DNA from: Deinococcus sp. Arct2-2
GTDB lineage: Bacteria; Deinococcota; Deinococci; Deinococcales; Deinococcaceae
Direction: 5' to 3'
DNA length: 64,000 nt
NCBI RefSeq assembly: GCF_004801315.1
Contig: NZ_SSNW01000001.1
Location: forward strand, 62,001-126,000
A program made the translations under genes and the position numbers. Positions within the stretch are counted from its first letter, which is position 1. The number at the start of each line of letters is the position of its first letter. The notes beneath the pieces were generated by a model. That model was not told the DNA's origin and made no database searches. It saw only the letters and a program-made list of their open reading frames with translations. Below are positions 11,724 to 20,621 of this stretch, in pieces.

Positions 11724-12434
11724 TCACAGCTTTCCGTCCCCGGCCCACAGGCCACATTCGGTTTTGCCCTTGCCTGCCCACCGTCCGGCGCGGGCGTCCT
11801 CTCCGGGTTTCACGGCGCGGGTGCAGGGCCAGCAGCCCACACTCAGGAATCCATCGGCATATAGCGGATTCACGGGCAGGGCGTGGGCGGCGGCGTAGGC
11901 CTCCAACTGCTCCCGTGTCCAGAACGCCAGCGGATTGATTTTGCGGCGTGCGCCTTCCTCGACAAATGGAATGTCGGCGCGGGTGCTGGCCTGATCGCGG
12001 CTGCGGGCATTCAGCAGGGCCGAGGGCGCACGCTGGCGCAAGTACGCCTGCAACGGGGACACCTTGCGTACCGCACAGCAGGCGTCCGGGTCGGCGGCGT
12101 ACAACGTGGCGTCGGTCTGGCCGTCTTCAGGCGTGGCTCCCGCGTTCAGCGTCACAAACGTCATCTGCGGATACCGGGCCGCCAACTTATCCCGCGTGGT
12201 CAGCGTTTCAGGAAAGTGGTAGCCCGTATCCACGAACACCACTTCGCCCGTGTAGCCCGCCCGCGCTGCCAAGTCCAGCAGCACCACACCATTCAGGTTG
12301 AAGGCGCTGGGCATGGTCAGATCAGGATGGGTCTGAAGTGCCCAGCGAATCACGTCCAGCGGGTCGGTGTGGGCGTCGAAGGCAGGGGAGAAGACGGCGG
12401 TGGTCTGGGTGGGCCGTTCTTCCAGAGCGGTCAT
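11724..12434 (-). CDS. cysH: Assimilatory adenylyl-sulfate (APS/PAPS) reductase
   Basis: A 236-residue PAPS-reductase-fold enzyme that reduces activated sulfate to sulfite with thioredoxin. The four cluster cysteines of the 4Fe-4S, APS-using class are present (C119-C120 and C201-x2-C204), together with the catalytic cysteine C227 in KTECGLW. The family GRRRDQ site reads ARSRDQ here. The cluster ligands point to APS as substrate even though APS kinase is encoded next to it. Its start overlaps the cysC stop by 4 bp. Confidence 0.9.
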   Translation of the reverse strand: MTALEERPTQTTAVFSPAFDAHTDPLDVIRWALQTHPDLTMPSAFNLNGVVLLDLAARAGYTGEVVFVDTGYHFPETLTTRDKLAARYPQMTFVTLNAGATPEDGQTDATLYAADPDACCAVRKVSPLQAYLRQRAPSALLNARSRDQASTRADIPFVEEGARRKINPLAFWTREQLEAYAAAHALPVNPLYADGFLSVGCWPCTRAVKPGEDARAGRWAGKGKTECGLWAGDGKL

Positions 12435-12976
12435 GCGGAAACGGTCTCTTTAAGGTCAGCCAGAGGGCGCAACAAGCTCAGGCATTCATCCACGCTCAGG
12501 CGGTCTGTTCTGAGGTGCAGATCAGGCGCGGTAGGCGCTTCGTAAGGGTCGGACACACCCGTAAAATGCGCGATCTCTCCGGCGATGGCCTTCAGATACA
12601 GCCCCTTCACGTCGCGCTCGGTCACGGTTTCCAGCGGCGCGTCTACAAAGATTTCGGCGGCGTTGGGCAGGGCGGCCAACACCTCGCGGCGGATATCGGC
12701 GTAAGGCGAAATAGCGCTGACCAGCACCGTGACGCCGTGCTGGGCGAGCAGTCCGGCCACGAACGCGATCCGCCGCACGTTGGTATCCCGGTCGGCCTTA
12801 GAAAAGCCGAGGCCTTTGCTGAGGTTCTCGCGCACGGCGTCCCCGTCCAACAGTTCGGTCTTCACGCCCGCCGCCAGCAATTCGGCGTGCAGAGCAGAAG
12901 CCAGCGTGCTTTTACCCGCGCCCGACAGCCCGGTGAACCACAGCACGCGGCCTTCCGGGGTAGCAGCCGCGCTCAT
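12431..12976 (-). CDS. cysC: Adenylylsulfate kinase
   Basis: A 181-residue APS kinase with P-loop GLSGAGKST near residue 15, the DGD motif in [18 protein letters not shown], and the [14 protein letters not shown] and [14 protein letters not shown] segments. It phosphorylates APS to PAPS. It overlaps both neighbours (cysH and the sulfite reductase gene) by 4 bp, so the three are translationally coupled. Because the neighbouring CysH has the Fe-S ligands of an APS reductase, PAPS may serve a side purpose or a dual-specificity reductase. Confidence 0.93.
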   Translation of the reverse strand: MSAAATPEGRVLWFTGLSGAGKSTLASALHAELLAAGVKTELLDGDAVRENLSKGLGFSKADRDTNVRRIAFVAGLLAQHGVTVLVSAISPYADIRREVLAALPNAAEIFVDAPLETVTERDVKGLYLKAIAGEIAHFTGVSDPYEAPTAPDLHLRTDRLSVDECLSLLRPLADLKETVSA

Positions 12977-14565
12977 GCGAACACTGCCTCTGCCACAGGC
13001 GCGTCAGTCAGCACCGTATCGGGCAAGAAATGGCCTTGGCCCACGCGGTCGGCGTACTCCACGAAGCTCTCGCCCGCCGCTTTGTTGGCCTTAAAGTCGC
13101 TGATGACTTTGTCGGTGTATTCGGTCAGACGTGTGGCAGGCACGATGCCCTTCAGTTTGGCTCCCAGCCGTTCCGCCTGCCCGATGCTGCCCGCCAAATG
13201 CACGTTGTAGACCTCTTCGGCCACGTCCTCACCGCTCTCATCTTTACGAATACGCTGCGCTCCCATGAAGCCCAAATCGGCCACCTGATAGCGCGTGCAG
13301 GCGTTGGAGCATCCGGTCAGATTGATGACGAACGGTACGTCCAGATCGGCGTGCTTCGGCTCCAGCTCATCGATCATGCCCGCCACCCGCGCCTTGGTTT
13401 CGGTCAGGGCAAGGCGGCAAAACTGCGTGCCTGTGCAGGCAATCGTGGTACCGCGTAGGGTAGCTTTGGGTGCCAAATCCAGCAGCGCGAGTTCAGCCAC
13501 CAGCGCGTCCACGTCTTCCGTCTGCACATGCGGAATCATCATGTTCTGGAAGGCGGTGGTTCGCAGCACGCCCTTGCCGTAACGCTCCGACAGATCGGCC
13601 AGAGCGCGGGCCTTGGCAGGATTGATCCGGCCCACGGTGGTGGACAGCACCACGTAATTCAGGCCGTCACGCTGCGGGTTCACGCCCAGCACGTCGCTGC
13701 CGCCAAAGCGGGCCACGGGTGCGGCGGGGCCGTCCTGCAACTTGTAACCGAGGTATTCCGTTTCCACAATCTCACGGAATTTTTCGGGGCCGAGGTCTTT
13801 GATCAGGTACTTCAGGCGGCTCTTTTTGCGGTTCTGGCGGTAGCCGTGATCCCGGTAGGCTCCGGTAATGGCGCGGCCCACTTCGATCACCTGATCGGGC
13901 CGGATAAACACGCCGAGGCGCTTGGCAAGGTGCGCCACTGCGCCGAGGCCGCCGCCTACCCATACGTCAAAACCCACTTCGCCGTTCACTTCATGGGCCA
14001 AGAAGCCGATGTCGTTGATGTGGTGAATGCCTTCCAGTTCGGGCGTGGCCGTGATGCTGATCTTAAATTTGCGTGGCAGGTCTTCAAACTCTTTGTTGCC
14101 GCTCAGGCTGCCTTCCATCGCGGCGGCCAGCGGGCGAACGTCGATGCGCTCGCGGGCGTCCAGTCCGGCCAATGGCGATGCGATCACAGCCCGCACGGTG
14201 TCGCCGCAGGCTCCGCGAGTGTGCAGGCCCACCGTTTCCAAGCGGTTCAGAATGTCGGGAATATCTTGGATTCGCAGCCAGTGAAACTGGAAGGCCTGAC
14301 GATCCGTCACGTCCAACAAGCCGCGCCCGTAGTCTTCGGCAATGCCCGCCACCACGCGCATTGTGGCTGCGCTCAGTTCGGCAGTCGGCACCTTCACACG
14401 CATCATCAGGAATCCGTCTTCTTGTGGCCGCTGAGGGTACACACCTGCCCACTTCAGCAGGTCAATTTTTTCGGGGTCGATCTGGCCCGCCGCCGCGTAC
14501 TGGGGAATCAGGTCGAAGATTTCGAAGGGGGGCAGTTCTTTTTTCAGGGTTTCGATGTCAGACAT
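12973..14565 (-). CDS. Siroheme/4Fe-4S sulfite (or nitrite) reductase, ferredoxin type
   Basis: A 530-residue single-chain siroheme reductase. The coupled siroheme/4Fe-4S cysteine motifs are CTGTQFC and, about 40 residues later, TGCSNAC. The two repeated halves of the family are visible. Genes of this family reduce sulfite to sulfide or nitrite to ammonia. The 4-bp overlap with cysC and the cysH-sat neighbours favour sulfite. AAGGAAAC before the ATG at 14565 is a weak ribosome site. The electron donor is probably a ferredoxin. No siroheme-synthesis gene is in the window. Confidence 0.85.
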   Translation of the reverse strand: MSDIETLKKELPPFEIFDLIPQYAAAGQIDPEKIDLLKWAGVYPQRPQEDGFLMMRVKVPTAELSAATMRVVAGIAEDYGRGLLDVTDRQAFQFHWLRIQDIPDILNRLETVGLHTRGACGDTVRAVIASPLAGLDARERIDVRPLAAAMEGSLSGNKEFEDLPRKFKISITATPELEGIHHINDIGFLAHEVNGEVGFDVWVGGGLGAVAHLAKRLGVFIRPDQVIEVGRAITGAYRDHGYRQNRKKSRLKYLIKDLGPEKFREIVETEYLGYKLQDGPAAPVARFGGSDVLGVNPQRDGLNYVVLSTTVGRINPAKARALADLSERYGKGVLRTTAFQNMMIPHVQTEDVDALVAELALLDLAPKATLRGTTIACTGTQFCRLALTETKARVAGMIDELEPKHADLDVPFVINLTGCSNACTRYQVADLGFMGAQRIRKDESGEDVAEEVYNVHLAGSIGQAERLGAKLKGIVPATRLTEYTDKVISDFKANKAAGESFVEYADRVGQGHFLPDTVLTDAPVAEAVFA

Positions 14566-14593
14566 GGCAAGTTTCCTTTGTGTACGGCTAGAT

Positions 14594-15079
14594 TCAGCGG
14601 CTCAGAACGGCGTAGCGCAGGCGGCGGTATTGGAAGTACATCAGGCAACCCACACAGATTTTTTGCGACAAGTTCAGCGCGGCGAGGGCCACCACCATCA
14701 GCCCCAAAACGGTGCCCAGCACGGTCAGGCCCAGCACACCGCTCACTCCGGCGGCCAGCAAAAATACGCCGCCCACGCCCTGTGCAAAGTGATGGGCGCG
14801 GGGGTCTTTTTCCACCACGTCCGGCTTGAGGCCCAGCACCGGCCCCGACATTCGGTAGGCAGCCCGCAGCGGCGAGAGATCGGGGCGCACCGCACCCAAC
14901 AACATGGCCGCGCCCAGTGCCAACAGCACGAGGAACGCCCAGCCGGAAACCGCGCCCAGCACGACGCCCAGCAGCGTTACGCCCACCACAGTCCACTGAT
15001 TGAACCGCAGCGCCGCGAGGTCGGTGCGTGCGGCCACCTTCGGGGAAGGAGAGCTTGGGGAAGAAGGCAAAACCGTCAT
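14594..15079 (-). CDS. DUF4395-family membrane protein
   Basis: A 161-residue protein with about four hydrophobic segments and the DUF4395 landmarks [10 protein letters not shown] near the N-terminus and a C-terminal [13 protein letters not shown] with a C-x2-C pair facing a basic tail. Its function is unknown. DUF4395 proteins are often found near thiol or sulfur-transfer genes, and here it is the first gene before sulfite reductase (28-bp gap). ATG 15079 is preferred because TATGCT ends 6 nt upstream; an in-frame GTG lies at 15085. Confidence 0.7.
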   Translation of the reverse strand: MTVLPSSPSSPSPKVAARTDLAALRFNQWTVVGVTLLGVVLGAVSGWAFLVLLALGAAMLLGAVRPDLSPLRAAYRMSGPVLGLKPDVVEKDPRAHHFAQGVGGVFLLAAGVSGVLGLTVLGTVLGLMVVALAALNLSQKICVGCLMYFQYRRLRYAVLSR

Positions 15080-15085
15080 GCCCAC

Positions 15086-15091
15086 AGCATA
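15086..15091 (-). promoter_or_regulatory. Leaderless -10 of the sulfite reductase operon
   Basis: TATGCT on the minus strand, 6 nt before ATG 15079. It is probably the main promoter for DUF4395-sulfite reductase-cysC-cysH. No Shine-Dalgarno is present. Confidence 0.55.
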
Positions 15092-15166
15092 GCGTACTAG
15101 ATGACAAGAATACTCAACTTGTCTGCTTTTGCGTCGGGGGGTGGTTCAGGTGTTGCTGGGGGCAGG

Positions 15167-15318
15167 GTCTAAGGGTCGAGGGGTCTAAGAAGGGCGCAGG
15201 GGCAATCGCTGACGCTCACTCCCCCCGCTGCTGGCGCAGCTCTGCGAGTCCCAGCCTCCCCCGCAAGGGGGGAAGAGCAAAAGAAGGGTTTCACGAGCTG
15301 ACCGTAGACCCTTAGACC
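15167..15318 (-). repeat. Family C repeat bounded by inverted 7-bp repeats
   Basis: The core (15190-15290) is the reverse complement of the family C core: GCAATCGCTGACGCTCACT, CTGCTGGCGCAGCTCTGCGAG and a CCCCCGCAAGGGGGG hairpin. The left flank is GGTCTAAGGGTCGAGGGGTC and the right flank GTAGACCCTTAGACC, so the element is bounded by inverted (GGTCTAA)n-type heptads. Its appearance is that of a MITE-like unit. It lies between the Rrf2 gene and the sulfite reductase operon. Confidence 0.7.
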
Positions 15319-15339
15319 TACATCGCCCACACGCCCCGC

Positions 15340-15855
15340 TTAGGCGTTCGGCTTCAGCAGGTGGCCGAGGCAGTGGCCGTAGCTCACGCCCTGCCGTGCA
15401 TCCACCACCAAATCTTGCACGCTGAACTCTTGCAGCACGGCCAGCATCGCGTCACGCATGCGGGTATAAATGGTGTTGCGGGCGTGGCAGCGCTCCTGCT
15501 CTACGCACTCTTCATGCCAGTTCAGGCTAATGCAACTCAGCGGTGCCACCGGGCCGTCTATGGCCCGCACCACTTCGCACAGGGAAATAAGCTGAGGCTT
15601 GCGGGCCAGTGCGTAGCCGCCGCCGATGCCTTTTTTGCTCTTCACCACGCCTTTGGCGGTCAGGGCAGCCAGAATCCGTACCAGATACGGGCGGTGAATC
15701 CCGGTGGCCTCGCTGATTTCGTCGCTGGAAATCCAGCGGGCGGGTTGGCCCACCACTTGGCCTGCTGGAGGCTCGGCGGCCACAGGCAACCCGTGTTGAA
15801 GTCCCAAATATCCAAGTGCCTGAAAAGCGTAAACGTCGGTGGCCGAAAGCCGCAT
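15340..15855 (-). CDS. Rrf2/IscR-family transcriptional regulator
   Basis: A 171-residue regulator with an N-terminal winged helix ([15 protein letters not shown], then [15 protein letters not shown] and [12 protein letters not shown]) and three cysteines, C108, C117 and C123, placed where Rrf2 proteins such as IscR and NsrR bind an Fe-S cluster. It lies upstream of the sulfite reductase-cysCH block on the same strand, so control of sulfur assimilation is a fair inference (as for CymR in Firmicutes). TACACT ends 7 nt before ATG 15855. About 20 residues (25-40) before the recognition helix look like an insertion. Confidence 0.85.
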   Translation of the reverse strand: MRLSATDVYAFQALGYLGLQHGLPVAAEPPAGQVVGQPARWISSDEISEATGIHRPYLVRILAALTAKGVVKSKKGIGGGYALARKPQLISLCEVVRAIDGPVAPLSCISLNWHEECVEQERCHARNTIYTRMRDAMLAVLQEFSVQDLVVDARQGVSYGHCLGHLLKPNA

Positions 15856-15862
15856 AGCCGCC

Positions 15863-15868
15863 AGTGTA
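15863..15868 (-). promoter_or_regulatory. Leaderless -10 of the Rrf2 gene
   Basis: TACACT on the minus strand, 7 nt before ATG 15855. The region to 15930 is also the divergent promoter region of pyrF. Confidence 0.5.
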
Positions 15869-15915
15869 GCGCGGCGGTGCGCTTGTCACGCTGTTGCTGC
15901 TCGTCAGCGGCGTGT

Positions 15916-15921
15916 TAGCCT
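15916..15921 (+). promoter_or_regulatory. Candidate leaderless -10 of pyrF
   Basis: TAGCCT lies 8 nt before ATG 15930. It supports that start over the in-frame upstream codon at 15894, which would add 12 residues not seen in the family. Confidence 0.4.
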
Positions 15922-15929
15922 GCTCCCCG

Positions 15930-16742
15930 ATGCCTGCGCTGCCTGCCTTTGCCCACGCCGTTACCGAGCGCACCCGCACCCTCAATACCCGGCTGTGTGT
16001 AGGCCTCGATCCCCGCGCCGACGCCTACCGCGACACGGCGCATCTGCGGCTGCATACGCTGGATGTGCTGGAAGCCACCGCGCCGTTTGCGGCCTGCGTC
16101 AAGCCTCAACTGGCTTTTTTTGAAGCCTTAGGCCTGCCCGGTTTTACCCTACTGGAAGAAGTTTGTGCGCTGGCCCGCACGCTGGGTCTGCCCGTGATTC
16201 TGGACGGCAAACGCGGCGATATTGGCAGTACCGCCGAAGCCTACGCCCACGCTTGGCTGGGCGGCCCCCACGCCGGAGACGCCCTCACGGTCAATCCATT
16301 TTTAGGCTTTGCCACCCTAACCCCGTTTGTGGCGGCGGCGCGGGCAAACGGCGGCGGCATTTTCGTGCTCGTGAAGACCAGCAATCCCGATCAGGCCGAC
16401 GTGCAGGGCAGCGGCATCAGCGAGCGGGTGGCCGTAGAAGTGGCCCGCCTGAACGCGGAAGAAGAAGAGGGGGAGTTCGCAAGTGTGGGCGCAGTAGTAG
16501 GGGCCACGCATCCCCGTGACCTTGCCACCTTCCGCGCCCTGATGCCCCGCGCCTTGTTGTTGTTGCCGGGTTTGGGCGCACAAGGAGCCGCCGCCGCAGA
16601 CCTCGCGCCTGCCTTTCATGCGGGGGGCACGGGCGCACTCGCCAGCGCCAGCCGAGGCGTGCAGTACGCCAGCGGGCTAGATGTAGCGGCGAGTGTGACG
16701 GCGGCCAAGCGGTTCCGGGATGAGTTGAATGCGGTACTCTAG
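15930..16742 (+). CDS. pyrF: Orotidine-5'-phosphate decarboxylase (long, PyrF type 2)
   Basis: A 270-residue TIM-barrel enzyme for the last step of UMP synthesis. It has the [11 protein letters not shown] start, [12 protein letters not shown], the catalytic [17 protein letters not shown] (D-x-K-x-x-D type) and VNPFLG, and the phosphate site [11 protein letters not shown] near residue 245. The length and DGKRGDIG motif fit the type 2 family of about 270 residues. The next gene follows after 6 bp, suggesting a shared transcript. Confidence 0.92.
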   Translation: MPALPAFAHAVTERTRTLNTRLCVGLDPRADAYRDTAHLRLHTLDVLEATAPFAACVKPQLAFFEALGLPGFTLLEEVCALARTLGLPVILDGKRGDIGSTAEAYAHAWLGGPHAGDALTVNPFLGFATLTPFVAAARANGGGIFVLVKTSNPDQADVQGSGISERVAVEVARLNAEEEEGEFASVGAVVGATHPRDLATFRALMPRALLLLPGLGAQGAAAADLAPAFHAGGTGALASASRGVQYASGLDVAASVTAAKRFRDELNAVL

Positions 16743-16748
16743 CTGACC

Positions 16749-17216
16749 ATGAAGCTTGCTGAAGCCCTGATCGAACGTGCCGACCTGCAAAAACGCGCTG
16801 CCCAACTGACAGAGCGAATTACGAGCAACCTGCAAATTCAGGAAGGCGAAGAGGTCTCCGAAGATCCCCGCGCCCTGATTGCCGAATATATGAGCGTAGT
16901 AGAGGCGTTGGAAGCGCTGCTGCCGCGCATTCACCGCACCAATCTCAGCACCCGCTTGGGCCTGCTGCAAGGTGCGCCCAGCCTGACCGAAGCCCTGACT
17001 GAGCGCGACATGTTGGATTTGCGCCTTAGGATGTTGCGCCTTGCAGCAGATGCGGCTTCTTTAAAACAGCAGCGATATAGCAACACCGAACTCCGCACCG
17101 TCGCCGTCATTCCGGCTCGCGACTTACAGGCTCAGGCCGACGCCTTGGCCCGCCAGCGCCGGGAACTGGAAACCCGGATTCAGCAGACCAATTGGTTGAC
17201 AGAACTGACCGACTGA
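16749..17216 (+). CDS. DIP1984-family protein
   Basis: A 155-residue, strongly helical protein. It has the family landmarks MKLAEALIERADLQKRAAQL, PRIHRTNLSTRL and ADALARQRRELETRIQQTNW. The pattern suggests a long coiled coil in both halves. Members are sometimes labelled septicolysin-like, but no activity is established. It follows pyrF by 6 bp with no separate promoter, so it is probably co-transcribed. Cytosolic, since no signal or membrane segment is present. Confidence 0.8.
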   Translation: MKLAEALIERADLQKRAAQLTERITSNLQIQEGEEVSEDPRALIAEYMSVVEALEALLPRIHRTNLSTRLGLLQGAPSLTEALTERDMLDLRLRMLRLAADAASLKQQRYSNTELRTVAVIPARDLQAQADALARQRRELETRIQQTNWLTELTD

Positions 17217-17412
17217 ACCGATAATGAGCGCCGGAAACGCGGCACACTGCGGGCGAGGATTCACCCCCCGGCGGGGTAAGCCGACCTCCGAAGTGGGCAG
17301 ACCGGGCTAATGCTCCAAAACTCTTACATTTCAGCCCATCACGCCGCACTTCTGACTGTTCAAGCTTCACACTCTTCACTTCCAGTTTCCTGACGCATGC
17401 CGCGTTTCCAGT
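17217..17412 (+). other. Unexplained ~200-nt region ending in a terminator
   Basis: There is no supported ORF between the DIP1984 stop and the terminator at 17413. The first 90 bases are G/C-rich with local self-complementarity (CACCCCCCGGCGGGGTAAG); the rest is pyrimidine-rich. It is either a long 3' untranslated tail or a separate small RNA on the plus strand. No known RNA family was recognised. Confidence 0.35.
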
Positions 17413-17444
17413 GCGCTCCTCCACCAGTTGAGGGAGCGCTTTTT
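17413..17444 (+). terminator. Rho-independent terminator
   Basis: GCGCTCC (17413-17419) pairs with GGAGCGC (17433-17439) and is followed at once by TTTTT (17440-17444). It ends plus-strand transcription from pyrF-DIP1984, or from a small RNA, just before a convergent gene. Confidence 0.8.
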
Positions 17445-17451
17445 GTATTTC

Positions 17452-18669
17452 CTATGGCCGTTTCAACCCGTCCAGCAACCGCTGCACATCGTCCTCAGTG
17501 GTGTAGTGGGCGATGCTGGCCCGCACCACGCCTTCCGGGTACACGCCCAAATCTTGCAACGGCTGGACGGCGTAAAAATGCCCCGCGCCCACATCTACGC
17601 CGCGTGCGCTGAGGGCTTCGGCGGTATGGGCAGGCGTCTCACCTGCCACGCGGAAGGCCACCGTTCCCACCCGGCCCTCGGTGGTGTGCGGGCCGTACAC
17701 CGTGACACCGGGCGTGTGCAACAGCCCGTCCAGCAGGCGCGTCAGCACAGGCCGTTCTAAGTCGGCAATGCGGGTAGAGGCGGCTTGAAGTGCAGTGCGT
17801 GTCAGCATTTCTCCACCGCCCAATTCGCGCAGATAATCCAGCGTGCCCAGCCAGCCCGCCAGCAGCTCAAACGGTGGCGTGCCGTATTCCATGCCCGTAA
17901 TATCGCCTTCTGGTACAAAGCTGAGTTTGGGCCAAGGCAACTGCCCCCGCAGTTCGGGCCGAATCCACAGCGCCCCCAAGTGCGGCCCCCAGACCTTGTA
18001 CGGGCTGAACGAGACGAAATCCGCGCCCCACACCCCTACATCGGGGAAGCTGTGTGGGGCAGCGTGAACGGCGTCTACCACCGTCCAAGCCCCGGCAGCG
18101 CGGGCCAAAGCCGAGACTTCGGGAATATTCACGGTCACGCCCAGCACGTTGCTGGCGGCGGTCACGGCCACGAGGCGAGTGTGGGGCGTCAGCAGGCTTC
18201 GCAGGTCGTCCAAATGCAGTTGCATGGTGGGCTGGCGGGCGTGCCACACGCGCACGGTGACGCCTACCCGCTCCAGTTCGCGCCAAGGACTGGCGTTGGC
18301 CTCATGCTCCAGCCCACTCAGAATGACTTCGTCGCCCGGCCCCCACAGCCGCGCAAAGGCCGCCGCCAAGCGGAAATTCAGGGCCGTAGCACTAGGGCCA
18401 AGTGCCACGTCGGGCGCTTCGGCATTCATAAGAAGGGCCGTCGCTGCCCGCGCCCGCGTTTTCAGGTCAAGTACCGCTTGTCCCGGCGCGTGGCTGGGCA
18501 TGGCGTTGGTGGCCCCAAACTGCGTCAGGTGGGCCGTAATCGCCTCTATGCTGCGCCGGGGAAGCAGGCCGCCCGCCGCGTTGTCGAGGTACGCCCGCCC
18601 ATGCAGCAGCGGCGGAAACTGGTCACGCAGGGCGTGCAGTGCGAATGGCAGAGTGTCGGTGGAAGGCAT
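17452..18669 (-). CDS. Cysteine desulfurase-like class V aminotransferase
   Basis: A 405-residue fold-type I PLP enzyme. The PLP lysine is in VSFSPYKVWGPHLG, with VDAVHAAPHSFPDVG before it. The place of the catalytic cysteine of IscS/SufS is taken by GHFYAVQPLQDLG, so sulfur mobilisation from cysteine by the usual mechanism is unlikely. This fits the 'cysteine desulfurase-like' subgroup of unknown substrate rather than SufS. ATG 18669 is supported by TATCCT ending 6 nt upstream; the open frame continues 12 codons further. Confidence 0.78.
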   Translation of the reverse strand: MPSTDTLPFALHALRDQFPPLLHGRAYLDNAAGGLLPRRSIEAITAHLTQFGATNAMPSHAPGQAVLDLKTRARAATALLMNAEAPDVALGPSATALNFRLAAAFARLWGPGDEVILSGLEHEANASPWRELERVGVTVRVWHARQPTMQLHLDDLRSLLTPHTRLVAVTAASNVLGVTVNIPEVSALARAAGAWTVVDAVHAAPHSFPDVGVWGADFVSFSPYKVWGPHLGALWIRPELRGQLPWPKLSFVPEGDITGMEYGTPPFELLAGWLGTLDYLRELGGGEMLTRTALQAASTRIADLERPVLTRLLDGLLHTPGVTVYGPHTTEGRVGTVAFRVAGETPAHTAEALSARGVDVGAGHFYAVQPLQDLGVYPEGVVRASIAHYTTEDDVQRLLDGLKRP

Positions 18670-18675
18670 GGGGAG

Positions 18676-18681
18676 AGGATA
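18676..18681 (-). promoter_or_regulatory. Leaderless -10 of the class V aminotransferase gene
   Basis: TATCCT on the minus strand, 6 nt before ATG 18669, with no Shine-Dalgarno between them. Confidence 0.5.
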
Positions 18682-18779
18682 CGGCGTGAGCGGGGAATAG
18701 GCCATGAAAATACAAAAGCCAGCTGCAATTTGGGGAATTCAGAACCAAGGAAAACCGGAGGGGCAAGTAAGGTGAGACC

Positions 18780-19316
18780 ATGAGTCCTGAGGAGTTTGAC
18801 CGTGAGGTGCGTCAACTGGAAGGCATGCGCCTGAAACAGATTCGGTACTATGAGCACCCTGGGAGCTATCCCGCATGGCGGGGTCTCTCTGTGCTGGACG
18901 ACATTTCTTACGGCGTCGACTTAATCGGTGAGGATCGTTCGTTCTGCGTAACTTGGGACAACACCTTTATTGATCACGGTTTGGGCATCTTCGAGGGAAT
19001 TCTGTTGGATCGGTTGCACGACACACTTGTGACTAATGTGACGCAGGGCAGTCGGTGGTCGTCACTGGTTGGGCAACGAATTTTAGAGGCGCGTGTTCAT
19101 TGGTACTTGGTCACAGAGGTGCAGCCGGACGATTTGGAGAAATACCCGCAGAGCATCGAGCTCCTGTTTGAGCAAGGAGACGTGGTGCTGCTCAGCGCAG
19201 CAATGCCACAGCCGGGAACTCAATCCCTGCTTGAGATGTCGGAGAATGTAGTTGTTCTGTTTGGTGATGACACCATCCGGGAACATGCCATAGGTGGGAG
19301 TCGTTCCGCTCGATAG
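18780..19316 (+). CDS. Hypothetical protein
   Basis: A 178-residue acidic soluble protein preceded by AAGGTGA 5 nt before the ATG. No motif was recognised. Aromatic and acidic residues are frequent (YYEHPGSYPAW, SFCVTWDNTFIDHG) and there is a single cysteine near residue 56. The composition and lone position between metabolic genes resemble small orphan proteins, including some immunity-type proteins, but there is no adjacent toxin gene to support that. The codons are less GC-rich than in neighbouring genes. Confidence 0.6.
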   Translation: MSPEEFDREVRQLEGMRLKQIRYYEHPGSYPAWRGLSVLDDISYGVDLIGEDRSFCVTWDNTFIDHGLGIFEGILLDRLHDTLVTNVTQGSRWSSLVGQRILEARVHWYLVTEVQPDDLEKYPQSIELLFEQGDVVLLSAAMPQPGTQSLLEMSENVVVLFGDDTIREHAIGGSRSAR

Positions 19317-19367
19317 TCCCCGATGTACAGCCAAATTGTTCGGTGTTCATCGCCCAAAACCCATAGC

Positions 19368-20621
19368 TCATGGCCTATTTCGCCGCCCCCCCAGCCACAG
19401 CACCGCGCCGCCCACCAACAGGCCCCACACCGGACTGCCCACGCCCCAGACCGTTACGCCGCTGGCCGTAATCGCCAATGTCAAAAAGGCGGCTTCCCGC
19501 TCCTGTCCCGCACCCAGAGCGGCCACCAAACTGCTGAGCGCCGTGCCCACCAACGCCAGCCCCGCCAGCGCCGACACCACCGCGACTGGAATGGCGGCCA
19601 CTGCGCCCACCAGCCACCCAGCAAAAATGCCCAGCAGCAGATAGAAAAACGCCGCGCTGAGGCTGGCAGGCCAGCGCCGCGCCGGGTCGGGGTGGGCTTC
19701 TTCTCCGGCAGAAATGGCAGCGGTAATGGCGGCCAGATTGGTGGAATGCCCGCCGAACGGAGCCGCCACCAGACTGCCAATGCCCGACGCCGTAATGAGC
19801 GGACTGGCCGGGACGCGCCCGAAGCCGCACGCACGCAACACCGCCAGCCCCGGCAACTGCTGAGAAGCGAGCGTGAGAATGGTCATGGGCAGGGCCAAAC
19901 TCAGGGCGGCCCGGACGCTAAAGGCTGGAGTTGTCCAGACCAACGTACCAAAAATGGACGTACCAGACAGGTTCATTTGGCCCACAAGTCCCGCCGCCAA
20001 CGACAGGCCCGCGCCCACCACCAGCGCCGCCGGAACCGCCCAACGCGCAAAGTAAATTCGGCCCAGCACGAAGACGGCCAGCATACCGCCCACGGGAACT
20101 GGGGCCACCGGCAAGGCCCGGAATGCGCCCAGCACGAAGGGCAGCAACACGCCCGCCAACAGTGCATTCGCCAAAGCAGGCGGCAACCGCGACGTGACCC
20201 GCTCGAACGCGCCTGAGACGCCCAGTGCCAGCATCACAACGGCGCTCAGCACGTATGCGCCCAACACTTCGGGATAGGTGAGGCTGCTGCTGGCCGCCAC
20301 CGAGGCCACCAGCGCCAGCCCCGGCGTACTCCACGCCATGCTGATGGGTGCCCGCGTGCGCCACGTCAGCGCCGCGCCCGAAATACTGATGGCAAGGTAA
20401 CAGGCCAAGACCCAACTGGCCGTTTGGCCCGCCGACAGCCCAAAATCCCGCGCCGCGCCCACCAAGAGGCCGATGCTGCTGGCAGCCCCCACCAACACCA
20501 CCACAAACCCCGCTATGCCCGCGCCCGCAGACCAATCGCGCCGCAAGTCGGCAAAGGTGGTGCGCTGCGCCGAAAGGCTCAAGAATCTGGCCCGGTCTGT
20601 ACCGCTTTTCCGCCCACCCAC
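19368..20621 (-). CDS. BenE-family (benzoate/proton symporter-like) transporter
   Basis: A 417-residue membrane protein with about 12 hydrophobic segments. BenE-type landmarks include SMAWSTPGLALVAS, LPPALANALLAGVLLPFVL, and the central SGIGSLVAAPFGGHSTNLAAITAAI. The family imports benzoate with protons; the true substrate here is unknown and no aromatic-degradation genes are nearby. ATG 20621 overlaps the PhzF-like gene by 43 bp. A TTG at 20582 would instead give a tight TTGA stop/start overlap and is a credible alternative start. Confidence 0.82.
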   Translation of the reverse strand: MGGRKSGTDRARFLSLSAQRTTFADLRRDWSAGAGIAGFVVVLVGAASSIGLLVGAARDFGLSAGQTASWVLACYLAISISGAALTWRTRAPISMAWSTPGLALVASVAASSSLTYPEVLGAYVLSAVVMLALGVSGAFERVTSRLPPALANALLAGVLLPFVLGAFRALPVAPVPVGGMLAVFVLGRIYFARWAVPAALVVGAGLSLAAGLVGQMNLSGTSIFGTLVWTTPAFSVRAALSLALPMTILTLASQQLPGLAVLRACGFGRVPASPLITASGIGSLVAAPFGGHSTNLAAITAAISAGEEAHPDPARRWPASLSAAFFYLLLGIFAGWLVGAVAAIPVAVVSALAGLALVGTALSSLVAALGAGQEREAAFLTLAITASGVTVWGVGSPVWGLLVGGAVLWLGGRRNRP

